Shown one piece after another: positions 9,371 to 19,495 of a stretch of 64,000 nucleotides of DNA (position 1 is the stretch's first letter; each line of letters begins with the position of its first letter). A model generated the notes under the pieces. It had not been told where the DNA came from, ran no database searches, and saw only the letters and a program-made list of their open reading frames with translations. A program made the position numbers and the translations under genes. Where the stretch lies: positions 4,354,001-4,418,000 of the forward strand of contig NZ_LS483370.1 in NCBI RefSeq assembly GCF_900475285.1, in the 5' to 3' direction. The DNA is from Pseudomonas taetrolens. GTDB taxonomy: Bacteria > Pseudomonadota > Gammaproteobacteria > Pseudomonadales > Pseudomonadaceae.

Positions 9371-10558
9371 TCAAGAAGCCAGCGGCACTACTTGCCACAA
9401 GCCATTCTGCAGAATCAATTGGCGGTCGCAGTCCGCATCACGGGCGGCGGCCTGTAGCTGCCCAGGCAACGCCTGAACCACACGCTGACCTTCACTGCGA
9501 AGCTGGCAAACCTGCTGCCAGAGTGCCGCATCCGTGCTGTCAGGCATCCAGATACCACCAGACGGTAGCTCGACTTCAGCACGCCCCAGGGTCACCAGGG
9601 TTTTCAAATCGGTCGAGAAGCCGGTAGCGGGACGGGCGCGACCGAAGTCAGCGCCGATATCATCATAACGACCGCCCTGAGCGATGGAGTCCCCAACGCC
9701 CGGTACAAAAACCGCAAACACCACACCTGTGTGGTAGTGATAACCACGCAACTCACCCAGGTCAAAATACAGCGGCAACAGCGGGAAACGCACAGACAAC
9801 CGCTCGGCAATCGCCAGCAGATCGTCCAGAGCAGCCAGCACCGGGGCCGGAGCCTTGGCCAGTCGCTCACGCGCAGCAGCCAGTACCTCACGGCCACCAC
9901 ACAAATTAACCAATGCCTGCAGCATGCCCGCCAAATCAGCCGGCAAACCTTCGGTCAAGGCCGTTACTTCGTCGATCGCCTTGCGTTGCAGGGCGTCGAA
10001 CAATTGTTGTTCCACTTCAACCGACAGGTTGGCCGCACGGGCCAGCCCGCGATAAATACCTACGTGCCCCAGATCCATGTGCACATCCGGAACATCGGCC
10101 AGTTGCAGCATCGCCAGCATCAGGCTGATGACTTCAACGTCGCTGCTCGGGCTGGCATCGCCATACAACTCGGCACCCAGTTGAATCGGGCTGCGCGAGG
10201 ATGACAACGCTCGGGGCTGGGCATGCAGCACACTGCCGGCGTAGCACAGACGGCTCGGCCCTTCACGACGCAGTGTATGCGCATCGATGCGCGCCACTTG
10301 CGGCGTGATGTCGGCACGAAAACCCATCTGGCGACCCGTTTGCGGGTCAATAACCTTGAAGGTCCGCAAGTCGAGGTCCTGGCCAGCCCCTGTCAGCAGA
10401 GACTCCAGGTATTCGATATGCGGGGTGACGACGAACTCATAGCCCCAGCTCTGGAACAGATCCAGCACCTGACGCCGCGCAACTTCAATGCGGGCAGCCT
10501 CGGGCGGAAGTACTTCTTCGATGCCATCTGGCAAGAGCCAGCGGTCTACCGTTGCCAT
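9371..10558 (-). CDS. hisZ: ATP phosphoribosyltransferase regulatory subunit HisZ
   Basis: Histidyl-tRNA-synthetase-like subunit required by short-form HisG to catalyse the first step of histidine biosynthesis. The 395-residue protein carries class II synthetase-like motifs ([31 protein letters not shown]) and no anticodon-binding domain, which separates it from HisS. Its partner hisG is not in this window; hisZ next to purA is the usual pseudomonad arrangement. The start is supported by an AGGGG sequence about 10 nt upstream. Two tandem terminators isolate it from hflC. Confidence 0.95.
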   Translation of the reverse strand: MATVDRWLLPDGIEEVLPPEAARIEVARRQVLDLFQSWGYEFVVTPHIEYLESLLTGAGQDLDLRTFKVIDPQTGRQMGFRADITPQVARIDAHTLRREGPSRLCYAGSVLHAQPRALSSSRSPIQLGAELYGDASPSSDVEVISLMLAMLQLADVPDVHMDLGHVGIYRGLARAANLSVEVEQQLFDALQRKAIDEVTALTEGLPADLAGMLQALVNLCGGREVLAAARERLAKAPAPVLAALDDLLAIAERLSVRFPLLPLYFDLGELRGYHYHTGVVFAVFVPGVGDSIAQGGRYDDIGADFGRARPATGFSTDLKTLVTLGRAEVELPSGGIWMPDSTDAALWQQVCQLRSEGQRVVQALPGQLQAAARDADCDRQLILQNGLWQVVPLAS

Positions 10559-10644
10559 TACACCATTCCCCTATGATCCGGGCGGCCAGCCAGCAGGCGA
10601 GCCTTGAGTAAAGCAGAACGTGGCTGCGTCTTGAACGCGCACAG

Positions 10645-10669
10645 CAAAAAAGCCCAAAACGACGGGCTT
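10645..10669 (-). terminator. Second minus-strand terminator downstream of hflC
   Basis: On the minus strand AAGCCC-GTCGTTTT-GGGCTT is followed by a further T run. It lies about 75 bp after the first terminator and backs it up. Confidence 0.75.
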
Positions 10670-10739
10670 ACGCAGCAACATTCCTCGAAAAATCTGCCGA
10701 CGCTGTAACAGCCGCTCGGTCAATCAAACATGCAGACGC

Positions 10740-10762
10740 AAAAAAGCCGGGAATTTCCCGGC
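10740..10762 (-). terminator. Intrinsic terminator of the hfq-hflX-hflK-hflC operon
   Basis: On the minus strand GCCGGG-AAATT-CCCGGC is followed immediately by TTTTTT. This marks the 3' end of the long nnrD-to-hflC gene series. Confidence 0.88.
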
Positions 10763-10883
10763 TGCCGTATCATACACACGTTTTCTCAAAGGATCACCCC
10801 GCCAGACAATTTGCCCGCCCAGCGGAGTGAACTCATGCCCTGGATTGCTGCCCGCAGGCATACAACCCAAGGCATGGCCCTTG

Positions 10884-11759
10884 TTATTGCGAAGGCTTGG
10901 ATTTTTCCAGGTAGCGGAAGAAATCGCTGCTTGGATCCAGAACCAGGACATCGCTCTTGTTCGCAAAGCTTTCGCGGTAAGCGCGCAGGCTGCGATAGAA
11001 CTTGTAGAACTCTTGATCCTGGCTGTAAGCCTTGGAGTAGATTGCAGCAGCCTGGGCATCACCGTCACCGCGAGACTCTTCGGACTCACGATACGCCTCA
11101 GCCAACAGCACACGGCTTTGACGATCGGCGTCAGCACGAATACCTTCGGCCAGCTCGTTACCCTTGGCGCGGTGCTCACGAGCTTCACGCTCACGCTCAC
11201 TGCTCATGCGCTCGAACACGCTGCGGTTAACTTCCTTCGGCAGGTCGATGGCCTTGACCCGGACATCGATCACTTCGATACCCAGTTCTTTCTCGGCCAT
11301 TCTGTTCAACGAAGCCGTCAGGTCAGCCATCAGCGCATCACGCTCACCGGACACAACCTCGTGCAAGGTGCGCTTGCCGAACTGGTCACGCAGGCCGGAT
11401 TCCAGACGACGCGACAAACGCTCGTCAGCAATCTGCTTGAGACCCGATGTAGCGGTGTAGAAGCGCTCGGCATCTTTCACGCGCCACTTGGCGAAGGCAT
11501 CAACCATTACGGCTTTCTTTTCCAGCGTCAGGAAACGCTGCGTCGGAGCATCCAGCGTCATCAGGCGGGCGTCGAACTTGCGCACCTGGTTAACGTAAGG
11601 AATCTTCACATGCAGGCCCGGCTGGACATCGGTCTCAACCACACGACCGAAACGCAGCAGTACCGCACGCTCGGTTTGCGAGACGATGTAGAAGCTGTTC
11701 CAGGCAACGATCGCCACGACAACGGCCACAATAAGGGCGACCAGCGATTTATTGCTCAT
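10884..11759 (-). CDS. hflC: Protease modulator HflC
   Basis: SPFH/prohibitin-family membrane protein that with HflK forms the large periplasmic cage around FtsH and restrains its proteolysis of membrane proteins. The 291-residue product has an N-terminal transmembrane segment (LVALIVAVVVAIVAWNSFYI), the SPFH entry QTERAVLLRFGRVVETDVQP, and a long charged helix ending near SDFFRYLEKSKPSQ. Its ATG overlaps the hflK stop by 1 bp, consistent with stoichiometric synthesis. Confidence 0.97.
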   Translation of the reverse strand: MSNKSLVALIVAVVVAIVAWNSFYIVSQTERAVLLRFGRVVETDVQPGLHVKIPYVNQVRKFDARLMTLDAPTQRFLTLEKKAVMVDAFAKWRVKDAERFYTATSGLKQIADERLSRRLESGLRDQFGKRTLHEVVSGERDALMADLTASLNRMAEKELGIEVIDVRVKAIDLPKEVNRSVFERMSSEREREAREHRAKGNELAEGIRADADRQSRVLLAEAYRESEESRGDGDAQAAAIYSKAYSQDQEFYKFYRSLRAYRESFANKSDVLVLDPSSDFFRYLEKSKPSQ

Positions 11760-12931
11760 CAGCGACTCTCCCTGGTACGCGCTTGCGGCGGCAGATCTGT
11801 TTTGGCGTTCGAGCCAGCATCGTTATTACCCGCTGCTGCGGCCGAACCCGTTGCCGGCGTGCTGCCACTACGGCCTTCGATCATTTTGTCCAGCGGCAAG
11901 TAAAGCAGGTTGTTCTGGCCGTCCTTGTTACCGGTCACGAGCACCTTGCTGGTGTTGCTGAAGACTTCCTGCATGGTGTCGAGGTACAGACGGTCCCGGG
12001 TCACTTCAGGGTTTTTGCGATACTCGGCCACCAGCTTGGTAAAGCGGTCTGCTTCACCCTTGGCGCGAGAGATCACTTCATCACGATAGCCGTTGGCGTT
12101 TTCGATGATGCGCTGAGCCTGACCACGCGCTTCCGGCACCACGCCATTGGCGTAGCTTTCTGCCTGGTTGCGGGCACGCTGCTCGTCTTCACGGGCGCGA
12201 ATCACGTCATCAAAGGCTTCCTGCACTTCACGCGGTGCTGCTGCGCTCTGTACGTTCACCTGGGTCACGGTGATACCGGTCTTGTAGGTATCAAGGAAAC
12301 GCTGCAAGCGCTCTTTGATCTCAACCGCCATCTGCTCACGACCTTCGGTCAGGACCTGGTCCATTGCCGTGGAACCCACGACATGGCGCAGGGCACTTTC
12401 GGTCGCCTGCTGCAGGCTGATTTCCGGCTGATCAACGTTAAGCACGAAGTCGCGCAGGTTGCTGATCTTGTACTGCACGGTCAGTGGCACTTCGACGATG
12501 TTTTCGTCTTCAGTGAGCATCTGGCCCTGCTTGGAGTAGGCACGCTCACGCGTCACGTTCTCCAGGTACTTTTTGTCGAACGGCGGGAAGTAGATGTTCA
12601 GGCCCGGCCCGACAGTGTCGTAGTACTTGCCCAGGCGCAGCACAACGGCTTGCTCCTGCTCATCGACCACATAGACCGCGCTGTACAGCCATGCCGCAGC
12701 CAATACGACCAGGCCGATGCCGAGCAGACCGAAACCGGCGCCCTTGCCGCCCGATCCGCCTTCGCTGCCACCACGTTTCTTTCCACTACCGAACAACCCA
12801 TTCAGGCTTTCCTGCAGCTTGCGGAAGGCCTCGTCGAGATCCGGTGGTCCCTTGCGGCCGCCATTATTCGGGCGTTTGCCACCCCAAGGATCTTGATTGT
12901 TCGAGTTGCCACCCGGCTCATTCCAAGCCAT
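11759..12931 (-). CDS. hflK: FtsH protease activity modulator HflK
   Basis: Partner of HflC in the FtsH-associated SPFH complex. The start was placed at MAWNEPGGNSNNQDPWGG because a GGAGAG site lies just upstream and the family begins this way; the frame is open 12 codons further but without support. The 390-residue protein has a Gly/Asn/Lys-rich cytoplasmic N-terminus, one transmembrane helix around residues 65-87, the SPFH domain (EQEQAVVLRLGKYYDTVGPG), and a Ser/Ala/Gly-rich C-terminal tail. Confidence 0.96.
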   Translation of the reverse strand: MAWNEPGGNSNNQDPWGGKRPNNGGRKGPPDLDEAFRKLQESLNGLFGSGKKRGGSEGGSGGKGAGFGLLGIGLVVLAAAWLYSAVYVVDEQEQAVVLRLGKYYDTVGPGLNIYFPPFDKKYLENVTRERAYSKQGQMLTEDENIVEVPLTVQYKISNLRDFVLNVDQPEISLQQATESALRHVVGSTAMDQVLTEGREQMAVEIKERLQRFLDTYKTGITVTQVNVQSAAAPREVQEAFDDVIRAREDEQRARNQAESYANGVVPEARGQAQRIIENANGYRDEVISRAKGEADRFTKLVAEYRKNPEVTRDRLYLDTMQEVFSNTSKVLVTGNKDGQNNLLYLPLDKMIEGRSGSTPATGSAAAAGNNDAGSNAKTDLPPQARTRESR

Positions 12932-13027
12932 AGCGCTCTCCATCTGATAAAGCAAAGACGCGCCCACGGCGCGCCGACCAATGCTACAGAATGCCTATCA
13001 CAGCGGCACAGCCGCTTTGCGAGGCTT

Positions 13028-14329
13028 TTATTGCAAAGTGTGTTCTTCGATGAATTCCAGCGGCTGCATCCCTTCGCGGCTGACCAAGCGGTTGAGCTCG
13101 GATCGCGGCAGGCGCACGTCCAACAGACTGGCCCCCTCATCGTCATGCTCTTCTTTTTGCACAACACCCAATTCAAAGAACTGTGCACGCAGTCGAGCAA
13201 AACGCTGCTCCAAGCGCAAGGTCCCAACGAACAAATCATTGCCCAGCAACTCGGCGATGGCTTGCTCAAGCAACTCCAACCCTTGACCGTCGCGGGCCGA
13301 CAACCAGACCCGCTGCGGTTTGCCGTCGGCATCGCGCTGAATCTGCGGCTCGACGCCTTCAAGCAAATCGATTTTGTTGTAGACCTCAAGGATCGGCAAG
13401 TCCTGGGCACCAATCTCGCCCAGCACCACCATCACCTGCTCGATCTGCGCCATGCGTTCAGGTTCGTGCGCGTCGATCACATGCAGCAGCAAATCGGAAT
13501 TGCTCGACTCTTCGAGCGTAGACCGGAAAGCTTCAACTAGCTTGTGCGGAAGGTGACGAATAAAGCCCACGGTATCGGCCAGAACAATCGGCCCCAGGTC
13601 GCCCAGATCGAGGCGGCGCAAGGTCGGGTCGAGCGTGGCGAACAATTGGTCGGCGGCAAAAACGTCTGAACCGGTGACCGCGTTGAACAGCGTGGATTTA
13701 CCGGCGTTGGTATAGCCCACCAGCGACACCGTAGGAATGTCGGCGCGTTGACGCCCTCTACGGGACTGCTCGCGTTGACTGCGGACTTTTTTCAGGCGGG
13801 CCTTGATCTGGCTGATACGCACGCGCAACAGACGGCGGTCGGTTTCGAGCTGGGTCTCACCCGGCCCGCGCATGCCAATGCCGCCACCCTGACGCTCAAG
13901 GTGGGTCCAGCCGCGTACGAGACGCGTGCTCATGTGGTCAAGCTGGGCCAGTTCGACCTGGAGCTTGCCTTCATGGGTGCGGGCGCGCTGAGCGAAGATA
14001 TCGAGAATCAGCCCTGTACGGTCAAGCACGCGACACTCGAAAACACGTTCGAGATTTCGCTCCTGACTGGGCGTGAGGACGTGATTGAAAATCACAATAT
14101 CGACCTTCTCGGCCTTGACCAGGTCGCGTAGCTCCTCGACCTTGCCACTGCCAATCAGGTACTTGGCCGATGGCCGATGACGCGGCACGTTAAAAAACGC
14201 GACGGTCTCGGCGCCGGCCGATACAGCTAACTCCTGGAACTCCTGCGGATCTTCGCGCGCCTCAGGGTCCTGACCTTCCAAGTGAACGAGGATCGCTCGC
14301 TCACCACCACCGTGGCGCTCAAAGAACAA
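13028..14329 (-). CDS. hflX: Ribosome-associated GTPase HflX
   Basis: GTPase that binds the 50S E-site region and splits or rescues stalled ribosomes, notably under heat stress. The 433 residues include the N-terminal HflX domain (NVPRHRPSAKYLIGSGKVEE), the glycine-rich linker GGIGMRGPGETQLETDRR, then the G domain with G1 GYTNAGKSTL, G3 DTVGF and G4 NKID. It lies 12 bp downstream of hfq in the same direction, the arrangement conserved in gammaproteobacteria. Confidence 0.97.
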   Translation of the reverse strand: MFFERHGGGERAILVHLEGQDPEAREDPQEFQELAVSAGAETVAFFNVPRHRPSAKYLIGSGKVEELRDLVKAEKVDIVIFNHVLTPSQERNLERVFECRVLDRTGLILDIFAQRARTHEGKLQVELAQLDHMSTRLVRGWTHLERQGGGIGMRGPGETQLETDRRLLRVRISQIKARLKKVRSQREQSRRGRQRADIPTVSLVGYTNAGKSTLFNAVTGSDVFAADQLFATLDPTLRRLDLGDLGPIVLADTVGFIRHLPHKLVEAFRSTLEESSNSDLLLHVIDAHEPERMAQIEQVMVVLGEIGAQDLPILEVYNKIDLLEGVEPQIQRDADGKPQRVWLSARDGQGLELLEQAIAELLGNDLFVGTLRLEQRFARLRAQFFELGVVQKEEHDDEGASLLDVRLPRSELNRLVSREGMQPLEFIEEHTLQ

Positions 14330-14341
14330 AGCAGACTCCTA

Positions 14342-14602
14342 TCAGGCGTTACCTGGTTCAGCATCTGCCAGTTCCGATTCAGCTGCGCTAGGCAAACGAA
14401 TTGGGCGAACTGGTACTACTGTCGAGATAGCGTGTTTGTAAACCATTTGGCTAACAGTGTTTTTCAGCAGAATAACGAACTGATCGAAAGATTCGATGGT
14501 CCCCTGCAGCTTGATCCCGTTGACCAAGTAGATGGAAACGCCAACCTTCTCTTTACGCAAAGTATTCAAGTAAGGGTCTTGTAGCGAATGCCCTTTTGAC
14601 AT
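14342..14602 (-). CDS. hfq: RNA chaperone Hfq
   Basis: Hexameric Sm-like protein that pairs small RNAs with mRNAs and, in Pseudomonas, forms Crc-Hfq complexes in carbon catabolite repression. The start [19 protein letters not shown] is fixed by an AGGAG site 7 nt upstream; an ATG 13 codons earlier lies in AT-rich leader and is unlikely. Sm1 ([20 protein letters not shown]) and the Sm2 motif YKHAIST are intact, and the 86-residue length with a short C-terminal tail matches pseudomonad Hfq. Confidence 0.98.
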   Translation of the reverse strand: MSKGHSLQDPYLNTLRKEKVGVSIYLVNGIKLQGTIESFDQFVILLKNTVSQMVYKHAISTVVPVRPIRLPSAAESELADAEPGNA

Positions 14603-14695
14603 ATGCCGCACTCCTGTAAGGATAAATAAAAATAGAAACAAAAATTAGATGGCTGATGACGCCACATCCATAGGATAGACGGCATTTCCTGAGAC

Positions 14696-15676
14696 TCAGC
14701 TCAATATGGAGACCGATCCCAGGTATTTCAAGGCTCGTGGCAGATTGTCGCAGTCCAGGCTGTCCAGCCAATGGAGATCACTCCAGCTGCGCAACCAGGT
14801 GAACTGACGCTTTGCCAATTGGCGCGTAGCAATGATGCCGCGCTCCTGCATCTCGGCTGCCGTCAGTTTGCCGTCGAGGTAATCCCAGACTTGCCGATAG
14901 CCTACAGCACGTATAGACGGCAAACCTGAATGCAAGTCACTTCTGCTGCGCAGTGCTAGGACCTCGTCAATGAACCCCTGTTCCAGCATCTGCCCGAATC
15001 TTTGTGCAATTCGTTCATGCAATACCTGACGATTCGCCGGAGCGATGGCCAGATTCGCGACAGTATAGGGCAATTGTCCCTGTCCAGAAGCCGCTGCTTT
15101 AGTCGTTTCTTCAGATTGTTTTTGCCGGTGGGCTGTCATGCTCATACCGCTGACCCGATAAACCTCTAGCGCACGGGTCAGACGCTGTGGATCATTGGGA
15201 TGGATACGTGCCGCCGACTCGGGATCTATCGCCGCCAACTGGTCGTGCAGGGCTTGCCAGCCCAGGCGCCGGGCCTCCTCTTCAAGCTCGGCACGCACCT
15301 CGGCGTCGGCAGCCGGCATGTCCGCCAGGCCTTCACTCAGCGCCTTGTAATAGAGCATGGTGCCGCCCACCAGCAGCGGAATATTTCCGCGCGCGGTGAT
15401 CTCGGCCATGGCCTGCAGCGCATCACGGCGAAAGTCGGCTGCCGAATAGCTGTCGGCCGGATCGATAATATCGATCAATTGGTGCGGGTGCCGAGCCAGA
15501 ATGTCCTTGGACGGCTTGGCCGTGCCAATGTCCATGCCGCGATACACCAATGCCGAGTCGACACTGATCAACTCGCACGGCAAGACTTTGCTCAGCTCGA
15601 TCGCCAGATCGGTTTTACCCGCAGCAGTTGGCCCCATCAAAAAAATGGCGGGGGGTAAAACGTTGGAACCTGTCAT
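14696..15676 (-). CDS. miaA: tRNA dimethylallyltransferase
   Basis: Transfers the dimethylallyl group from DMAPP to N6 of A37 in tRNAs reading UNN codons. The start used is the ATG overlapping the mutL stop by 1 bp, giving [20 protein letters not shown] with the P-loop GPTAAGKT near the N-terminus; upstream in-frame sequence runs inside mutL and is not needed. Other family segments are [16 protein letters not shown], the [10 protein letters not shown] loop and the C-terminal [12 protein letters not shown]. The product is 326 residues. Confidence 0.96.
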   Translation of the reverse strand: MTGSNVLPPAIFLMGPTAAGKTDLAIELSKVLPCELISVDSALVYRGMDIGTAKPSKDILARHPHQLIDIIDPADSYSAADFRRDALQAMAEITARGNIPLLVGGTMLYYKALSEGLADMPAADAEVRAELEEEARRLGWQALHDQLAAIDPESAARIHPNDPQRLTRALEVYRVSGMSMTAHRQKQSEETTKAAASGQGQLPYTVANLAIAPANRQVLHERIAQRFGQMLEQGFIDEVLALRSRSDLHSGLPSIRAVGYRQVWDYLDGKLTAAEMQERGIIATRQLAKRQFTWLRSWSDLHWLDSLDCDNLPRALKYLGSVSILS

Positions 15677-17595
15677 CAGCGACCGCGCAAAAAGAGTTTG
15701 TCCAAGTCGTCCAGGCCCATTTGGGTCCAGGTCGGACGACCATGATTGCACTGACCGCTGCGCTCGGTGTTTTCCATGTCACGCAACAAGCCGTTCATTT
15801 CCGGGATGGCCAATCGACGATTGGCCCGGATCGCACCGTGGCAAGCCATCGTGCCGAGCAACTCATTGAGGTGGGCCTGGATCCGGTCACTGGTGCCGTA
15901 TTCCATCAAGTCTGCCAACACATCGTGCACCAGGCGCTGAGCCTCGGCCTGCTTGAGCAAGGCCGGAATCTGACGGATCGCCAGGGTTTCGGGACCCAGG
16001 CGCTGCAACTCGAAGCCAAGGCGCTGGAACCATTCGCCATGCTCTTCAGCGCAATCGGCTTCGCGCTGGCTGACTGCAATCGACTCTGGCACCAGCAGCG
16101 GCTGCCCGCTCAGGCCTTCGCTGGCCATGGCGATTTTCAGGCGTTCATACATGATGCGCTCATGCGCGGCATGCATATCCACCAGCACCAGGCCCTGGGC
16201 GTTTTCAGAAAGAATGTAGATACCCTTGAGCTGCGCCAGGGCAAAGCCCAGCGGCGGTATATCACCCTGCCCCTCAGGCAGCGGCGCTGCGTTTGCCTCA
16301 GGCAAGGGCGCAAAGAATTCGCGATAGGCGTTTTTCGCCTCGCTGACGGATACTGAAGGGGTGGAAGACTGCGGCCGGTATTGATACTGGTAACCGGCTC
16401 CAACACCCGAGCCCGGCGCAGACTGCGACTGCACAGGAGCCGCTTGCGGCTGCTCCAGCAGATGCGCGGCCAGACGCATTTCACCCTGAGGGCCGAATTC
16501 CCCGGCATCGAGGCCGGTCGGGCGCTCGGCACCGGGAACCGGTGCAGGCGCGGCCAATTGATCCTCTGGACGCACGTCACCCAGGGCACGGTGCAAGGTG
16601 CCGTACAAAAAGTCGTGAACCATGCGCCCGTCACGGAAACGCACTTCGTGCTTGGTCGGGTGCACGTTGACATCGACCACCGAAGGGTCGACTTCAAAAA
16701 ACAGCACGAACGTCGGATGCCGGCCATTGAACAGCACATCGCGATAGGCCTGGCGTACGGCGTGAGCCACCAGTTTGTCGCGCACCGCACGACCATTCAC
16801 ATAGAAGTACTGCAAGTCGGCCTGGCTGCGGGAAAAGGTCGGCAAACCGACCCAGCCCCACAAATGCAACCCATTGCGCTCAATCTCGATCGGCAGTGCC
16901 TGCTCCAGGAATGCCGAACCACACACAGCAGCCACACGCCGCGCACGGGCGGTGTCGTCATGGGCTTCATGCAGATTGAGGATGGTTTTGCCGTTATGGC
17001 GCAGGTTGAACGCCACATCGAAGCGGGCCAGCGCCAAGCGTTTGATCACTTCTTGCAGGTGATCGAACTCAGTTTTTTCGGTTTTAAGAAACTTGCGTCG
17101 CGCCGGGGTATTGAAAAACAGATCGCGCACTTCCACGGAAGTGCCGACCGGATGCGCTGCCGGTTGTACGCGGGGCGCCATGTCGCGGCCTTCGGTTTCA
17201 ACCTGCCACGCCTGATCTGCGCCACGGGTTCGCGAGGTCAGCGTGAGACGGGCTACCGAGCTGATCGACGCCAGTGCCTCGCCACGAAACCCCAGGCTCA
17301 TCACCCGCTCAAGGTCTTCGAGGTCACGAATCTTGCTGGTGGCGTGACGCGCCAACGCCAGCGGCAAGTCGTCGCTGGAGATACCGCTACCATCATCACG
17401 CACTCGCAGCAGCTTGATACCTGCTTGTTCAACATCCACATCGATACGCTTGGCGCCCGAGTCGAGGCTGTTTTCCAGCAACTCTTTAATCACCGAAGCG
17501 GGACGCTCGACCACCTCGCCCGCTGCAATCTGGTTAGCCAGCCGTGGACTGAGCAGTTCGATCCGCGCGCTACTGTTCAACGCCTCATCACTCAT
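15676..17595 (-). CDS. mutL: DNA mismatch repair protein MutL
   Basis: GHKL-type ATPase that links MutS mismatch recognition to strand incision. The N-terminal ATPase has [26 protein letters not shown] and [11 protein letters not shown] Pro/Gln-rich linker covers roughly residues 340-440. The C-terminal domain carries the endonuclease motif [12 protein letters not shown] at about residue 473 plus the ACHGAIRA and CNHGRPT segments, as expected for MutL of bacteria lacking MutH. It is 639 residues and overlaps the upstream amidase gene by 4 bp. Confidence 0.97.
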   Translation of the reverse strand: MSDEALNSSARIELLSPRLANQIAAGEVVERPASVIKELLENSLDSGAKRIDVDVEQAGIKLLRVRDDGSGISSDDLPLALARHATSKIRDLEDLERVMSLGFRGEALASISSVARLTLTSRTRGADQAWQVETEGRDMAPRVQPAAHPVGTSVEVRDLFFNTPARRKFLKTEKTEFDHLQEVIKRLALARFDVAFNLRHNGKTILNLHEAHDDTARARRVAAVCGSAFLEQALPIEIERNGLHLWGWVGLPTFSRSQADLQYFYVNGRAVRDKLVAHAVRQAYRDVLFNGRHPTFVLFFEVDPSVVDVNVHPTKHEVRFRDGRMVHDFLYGTLHRALGDVRPEDQLAAPAPVPGAERPTGLDAGEFGPQGEMRLAAHLLEQPQAAPVQSQSAPGSGVGAGYQYQYRPQSSTPSVSVSEAKNAYREFFAPLPEANAAPLPEGQGDIPPLGFALAQLKGIYILSENAQGLVLVDMHAAHERIMYERLKIAMASEGLSGQPLLVPESIAVSQREADCAEEHGEWFQRLGFELQRLGPETLAIRQIPALLKQAEAQRLVHDVLADLMEYGTSDRIQAHLNELLGTMACHGAIRANRRLAIPEMNGLLRDMENTERSGQCNHGRPTWTQMGLDDLDKLFLRGR

Positions 17596-19025
17596 TGGCG
17601 GGTTACCAACTCAGCGACAGGGATATTCAGGGTCTGGCCGATTTTCAGTTCGTCAGTTTTCAAGCTGTTGCTGGAACGCAAGCTGGCCACGCCCACTTGA
17701 TAGCGCACAGCGATCATCGCCAGGGTTTCGCCGGGGCGAACCGTGTGTTCCCGGGCGCTCTGGGCGATTTTGCCTGTGTCGCGCAACCAGGCGATATACG
17801 TGCCCGGCGGCGGGTTTTGCTGGAAGAACTGGCGTACGCCACTGCTGATCGAACGCGCCAGCGCTTGCTGGTGATTGGACGAAGACAGCTTGGATGCCTC
17901 GTTGGCATTGGAGATGAAGCCGGTCTCGACCAGGATCGACGGAATGTCCGGCGACTTGAGCACCATGAATCCGGCTTGTTCCACGCGGCGCTTGTGCAAG
18001 GGGGTCACGCGGCCAATGTTGCTCAAGACCTTTTGGCCAACGTTCAGACTGGAAGTCAGCGAAGCGGTCATCGACAGGTCGAGCAACACGCCCGCCAGCA
18101 TCCGGTCCTTGTCATCGAGGCTGACGTTGCCAGCACCGCCGATCAAGTCGGAACGGTTTTCACTGTCTGCCAGCCAACGGGCGGTCTCGGAGGTAGCACC
18201 CCGTTCAGACAAGGCAAACACCGAGGCGCCGAATGCGGCCCTGGACGGTGCGGCGTCTGCGTGAATCGACACAAACAGATCGGCGCCCTTCTTGCGGGCG
18301 ATTTCGGTACGACCGCGCAGCGGAATAAAGTAGTCGCCGGTACGGGTCAGTTCGGCCTTGAAGCCTTTCATGCCGTTGATTTGACGCTGCAGTTCTTTGG
18401 CAATCGCCAACACCACGTCTTTTTCGCGCTGGCCGGCCGAGCCCGAAGCCCCCGGGTCTTCGCCACCGTGACCGGCATCAATCACCACCACCACGTTGCG
18501 CTTGCCCTTCGGCACAGGAACGGGGGTCAGCTTCACTTCCGGCTGAGTCGGGGTGACCGGCACCACCGGCACTTTAGCCACGTTGGTGGGCGGCAGGCTT
18601 GGCGTCAGGTCGGCGCCCTGGTCATAGAGGTCGACCACCAGGCGGTTGCCGTACTGCGCGTTTGGCGGCAGGGTAAAACTCTTCGGGGTCACGGACTGCT
18701 TCAGGTCGATGACCACACGCAAATCCTGAGGCGTGCGCTGTGCCGAGCGCATGCTGGTAATGGGCGTGTTGGCCATCGGCACATTCAATGCGCCGGCCAG
18801 GGTCGCGCCATTGATATCGATCACCAGACGATCAGGTGCCGTCAGCGTAAAGACGCTGTGTTGCACGGGGCCCGTGAGGTCAAATACTAATCGCGTGTTG
18901 TCCGGTGCGCGCCACAAACGCACGCTTTTCACCTGAGTTGCCGCAACGGCATTCACCGCCATGACACTGAGCAACAGACCAACGACACTCACTAACGCGC
19001 GAAAGCGCATACCAAACCCCATCAT
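17592..19025 (-). CDS. amiB: N-acetylmuramoyl-L-alanine amidase (AMIN, Amidase_3, LysM)
   Basis: Periplasmic zinc amidase that cleaves septal peptidoglycan stem peptides during daughter-cell separation. The 477 residues show a signal peptide ([20 protein letters not shown]), an N-terminal AMIN domain (about 30-135), a Pro-rich linker, the Amidase_3 catalytic domain (about 175-400) with zinc-ligand segments [16 protein letters not shown] and SIHADAA, and a C-terminal LysM ([20 protein letters not shown]). Location between tsaE and mutL matches P. aeruginosa amiB. Activity is probably controlled by an EnvC/NlpD-type activator encoded elsewhere. Confidence 0.94.
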   Translation of the reverse strand: MMGFGMRFRALVSVVGLLLSVMAVNAVAATQVKSVRLWRAPDNTRLVFDLTGPVQHSVFTLTAPDRLVIDINGATLAGALNVPMANTPITSMRSAQRTPQDLRVVIDLKQSVTPKSFTLPPNAQYGNRLVVDLYDQGADLTPSLPPTNVAKVPVVPVTPTQPEVKLTPVPVPKGKRNVVVVIDAGHGGEDPGASGSAGQREKDVVLAIAKELQRQINGMKGFKAELTRTGDYFIPLRGRTEIARKKGADLFVSIHADAAPSRAAFGASVFALSERGATSETARWLADSENRSDLIGGAGNVSLDDKDRMLAGVLLDLSMTASLTSSLNVGQKVLSNIGRVTPLHKRRVEQAGFMVLKSPDIPSILVETGFISNANEASKLSSSNHQQALARSISSGVRQFFQQNPPPGTYIAWLRDTGKIAQSAREHTVRPGETLAMIAVRYQVGVASLRSSNSLKTDELKIGQTLNIPVAELVTRQ

Positions 19026-19495
19026 TATTTGAATTCCAATGCCAAAGTCTCACACCAGGACTCGCCACGCGAACCCTGGGCCGACAACTTCAGCGAGCGC
19101 CCGGCATCAAGGGGGCTAATGGTAATGGTCAGGTCAGGCTTTGGCAAAAAGCCTGCACCTTTTTGAGGCCATTCAATCAGACACAATGTATCGCCATCGA
19201 AATAATCCCGGATGCCCATGAATTCCAGCTCTTCAGGATCTTCCAGGCGATAGAGATCAAAGTGAAAGGCCCGGACCTCACCGATCTCATAGGGCTCTAC
19301 CAAGGTAAATGTAGGACTTTTTACTGCGCCAACATGCCCAAGGCCGCGAATAATGCCCCGCGACAGGGTCGTTTTACCGGCGCCCAGATCCCCTTCAAGG
19401 AAAATCACCCCCCGCCCTTGAGTGACGCGAGCCAACTGCCCGCCAAATGCGACCATGGCTTCTTCATCAGCCAGTGGCAGTGTTAATTCAGACAC
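19025..19495 (-). CDS. tsaE: tRNA threonylcarbamoyladenosine biosynthesis ATPase TsaE
   Basis: P-loop ATPase needed with TsaB, TsaD and TsaC for t6A37 formation on ANN-decoding tRNAs. The 156-residue protein has the Walker A segment LEGDLGAGKTTLSRGIIRGL, SPTFTLVEPY, and HFDLYRLEDPEELEFMGI, all diagnostic. The reading frame starts inside nnrD (13-bp overlap) and its TAA shares one base with the amiB ATG, so this is a tightly packed coupled cluster. Confidence 0.97.
   Translation of the reverse strand: MSELTLPLADEEAMVAFGGQLARVTQGRGVIFLEGDLGAGKTTLSRGIIRGLGHVGAVKSPTFTLVEPYEIGEVRAFHFDLYRLEDPEELEFMGIRDYFDGDTLCLIEWPQKGAGFLPKPDLTITISPLDAGRSLKLSAQGSRGESWCETLALEFK

Larger units (their letters stand above)
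10559..10883. other. Intergenic region between hflC and hisZ
   Basis: A 325-bp gap with no credible coding sequence on either strand. It holds two minus-strand intrinsic terminators (10740-10762 and 10645-10669), and by elimination the hisZ promoter should lie between about 10560 and 10640; no strong hexamer pair stands out there. A small DUF2065 gene found here in some relatives is not visible. Confidence 0.6.

Noticed and set aside
10559-10883. Possible small DUF2065 gene between hflC and hisZ.
   Set aside because: The region is filled by two terminators and no suitable frame of about 60 codons with hydrophobic character is present on the minus strand.
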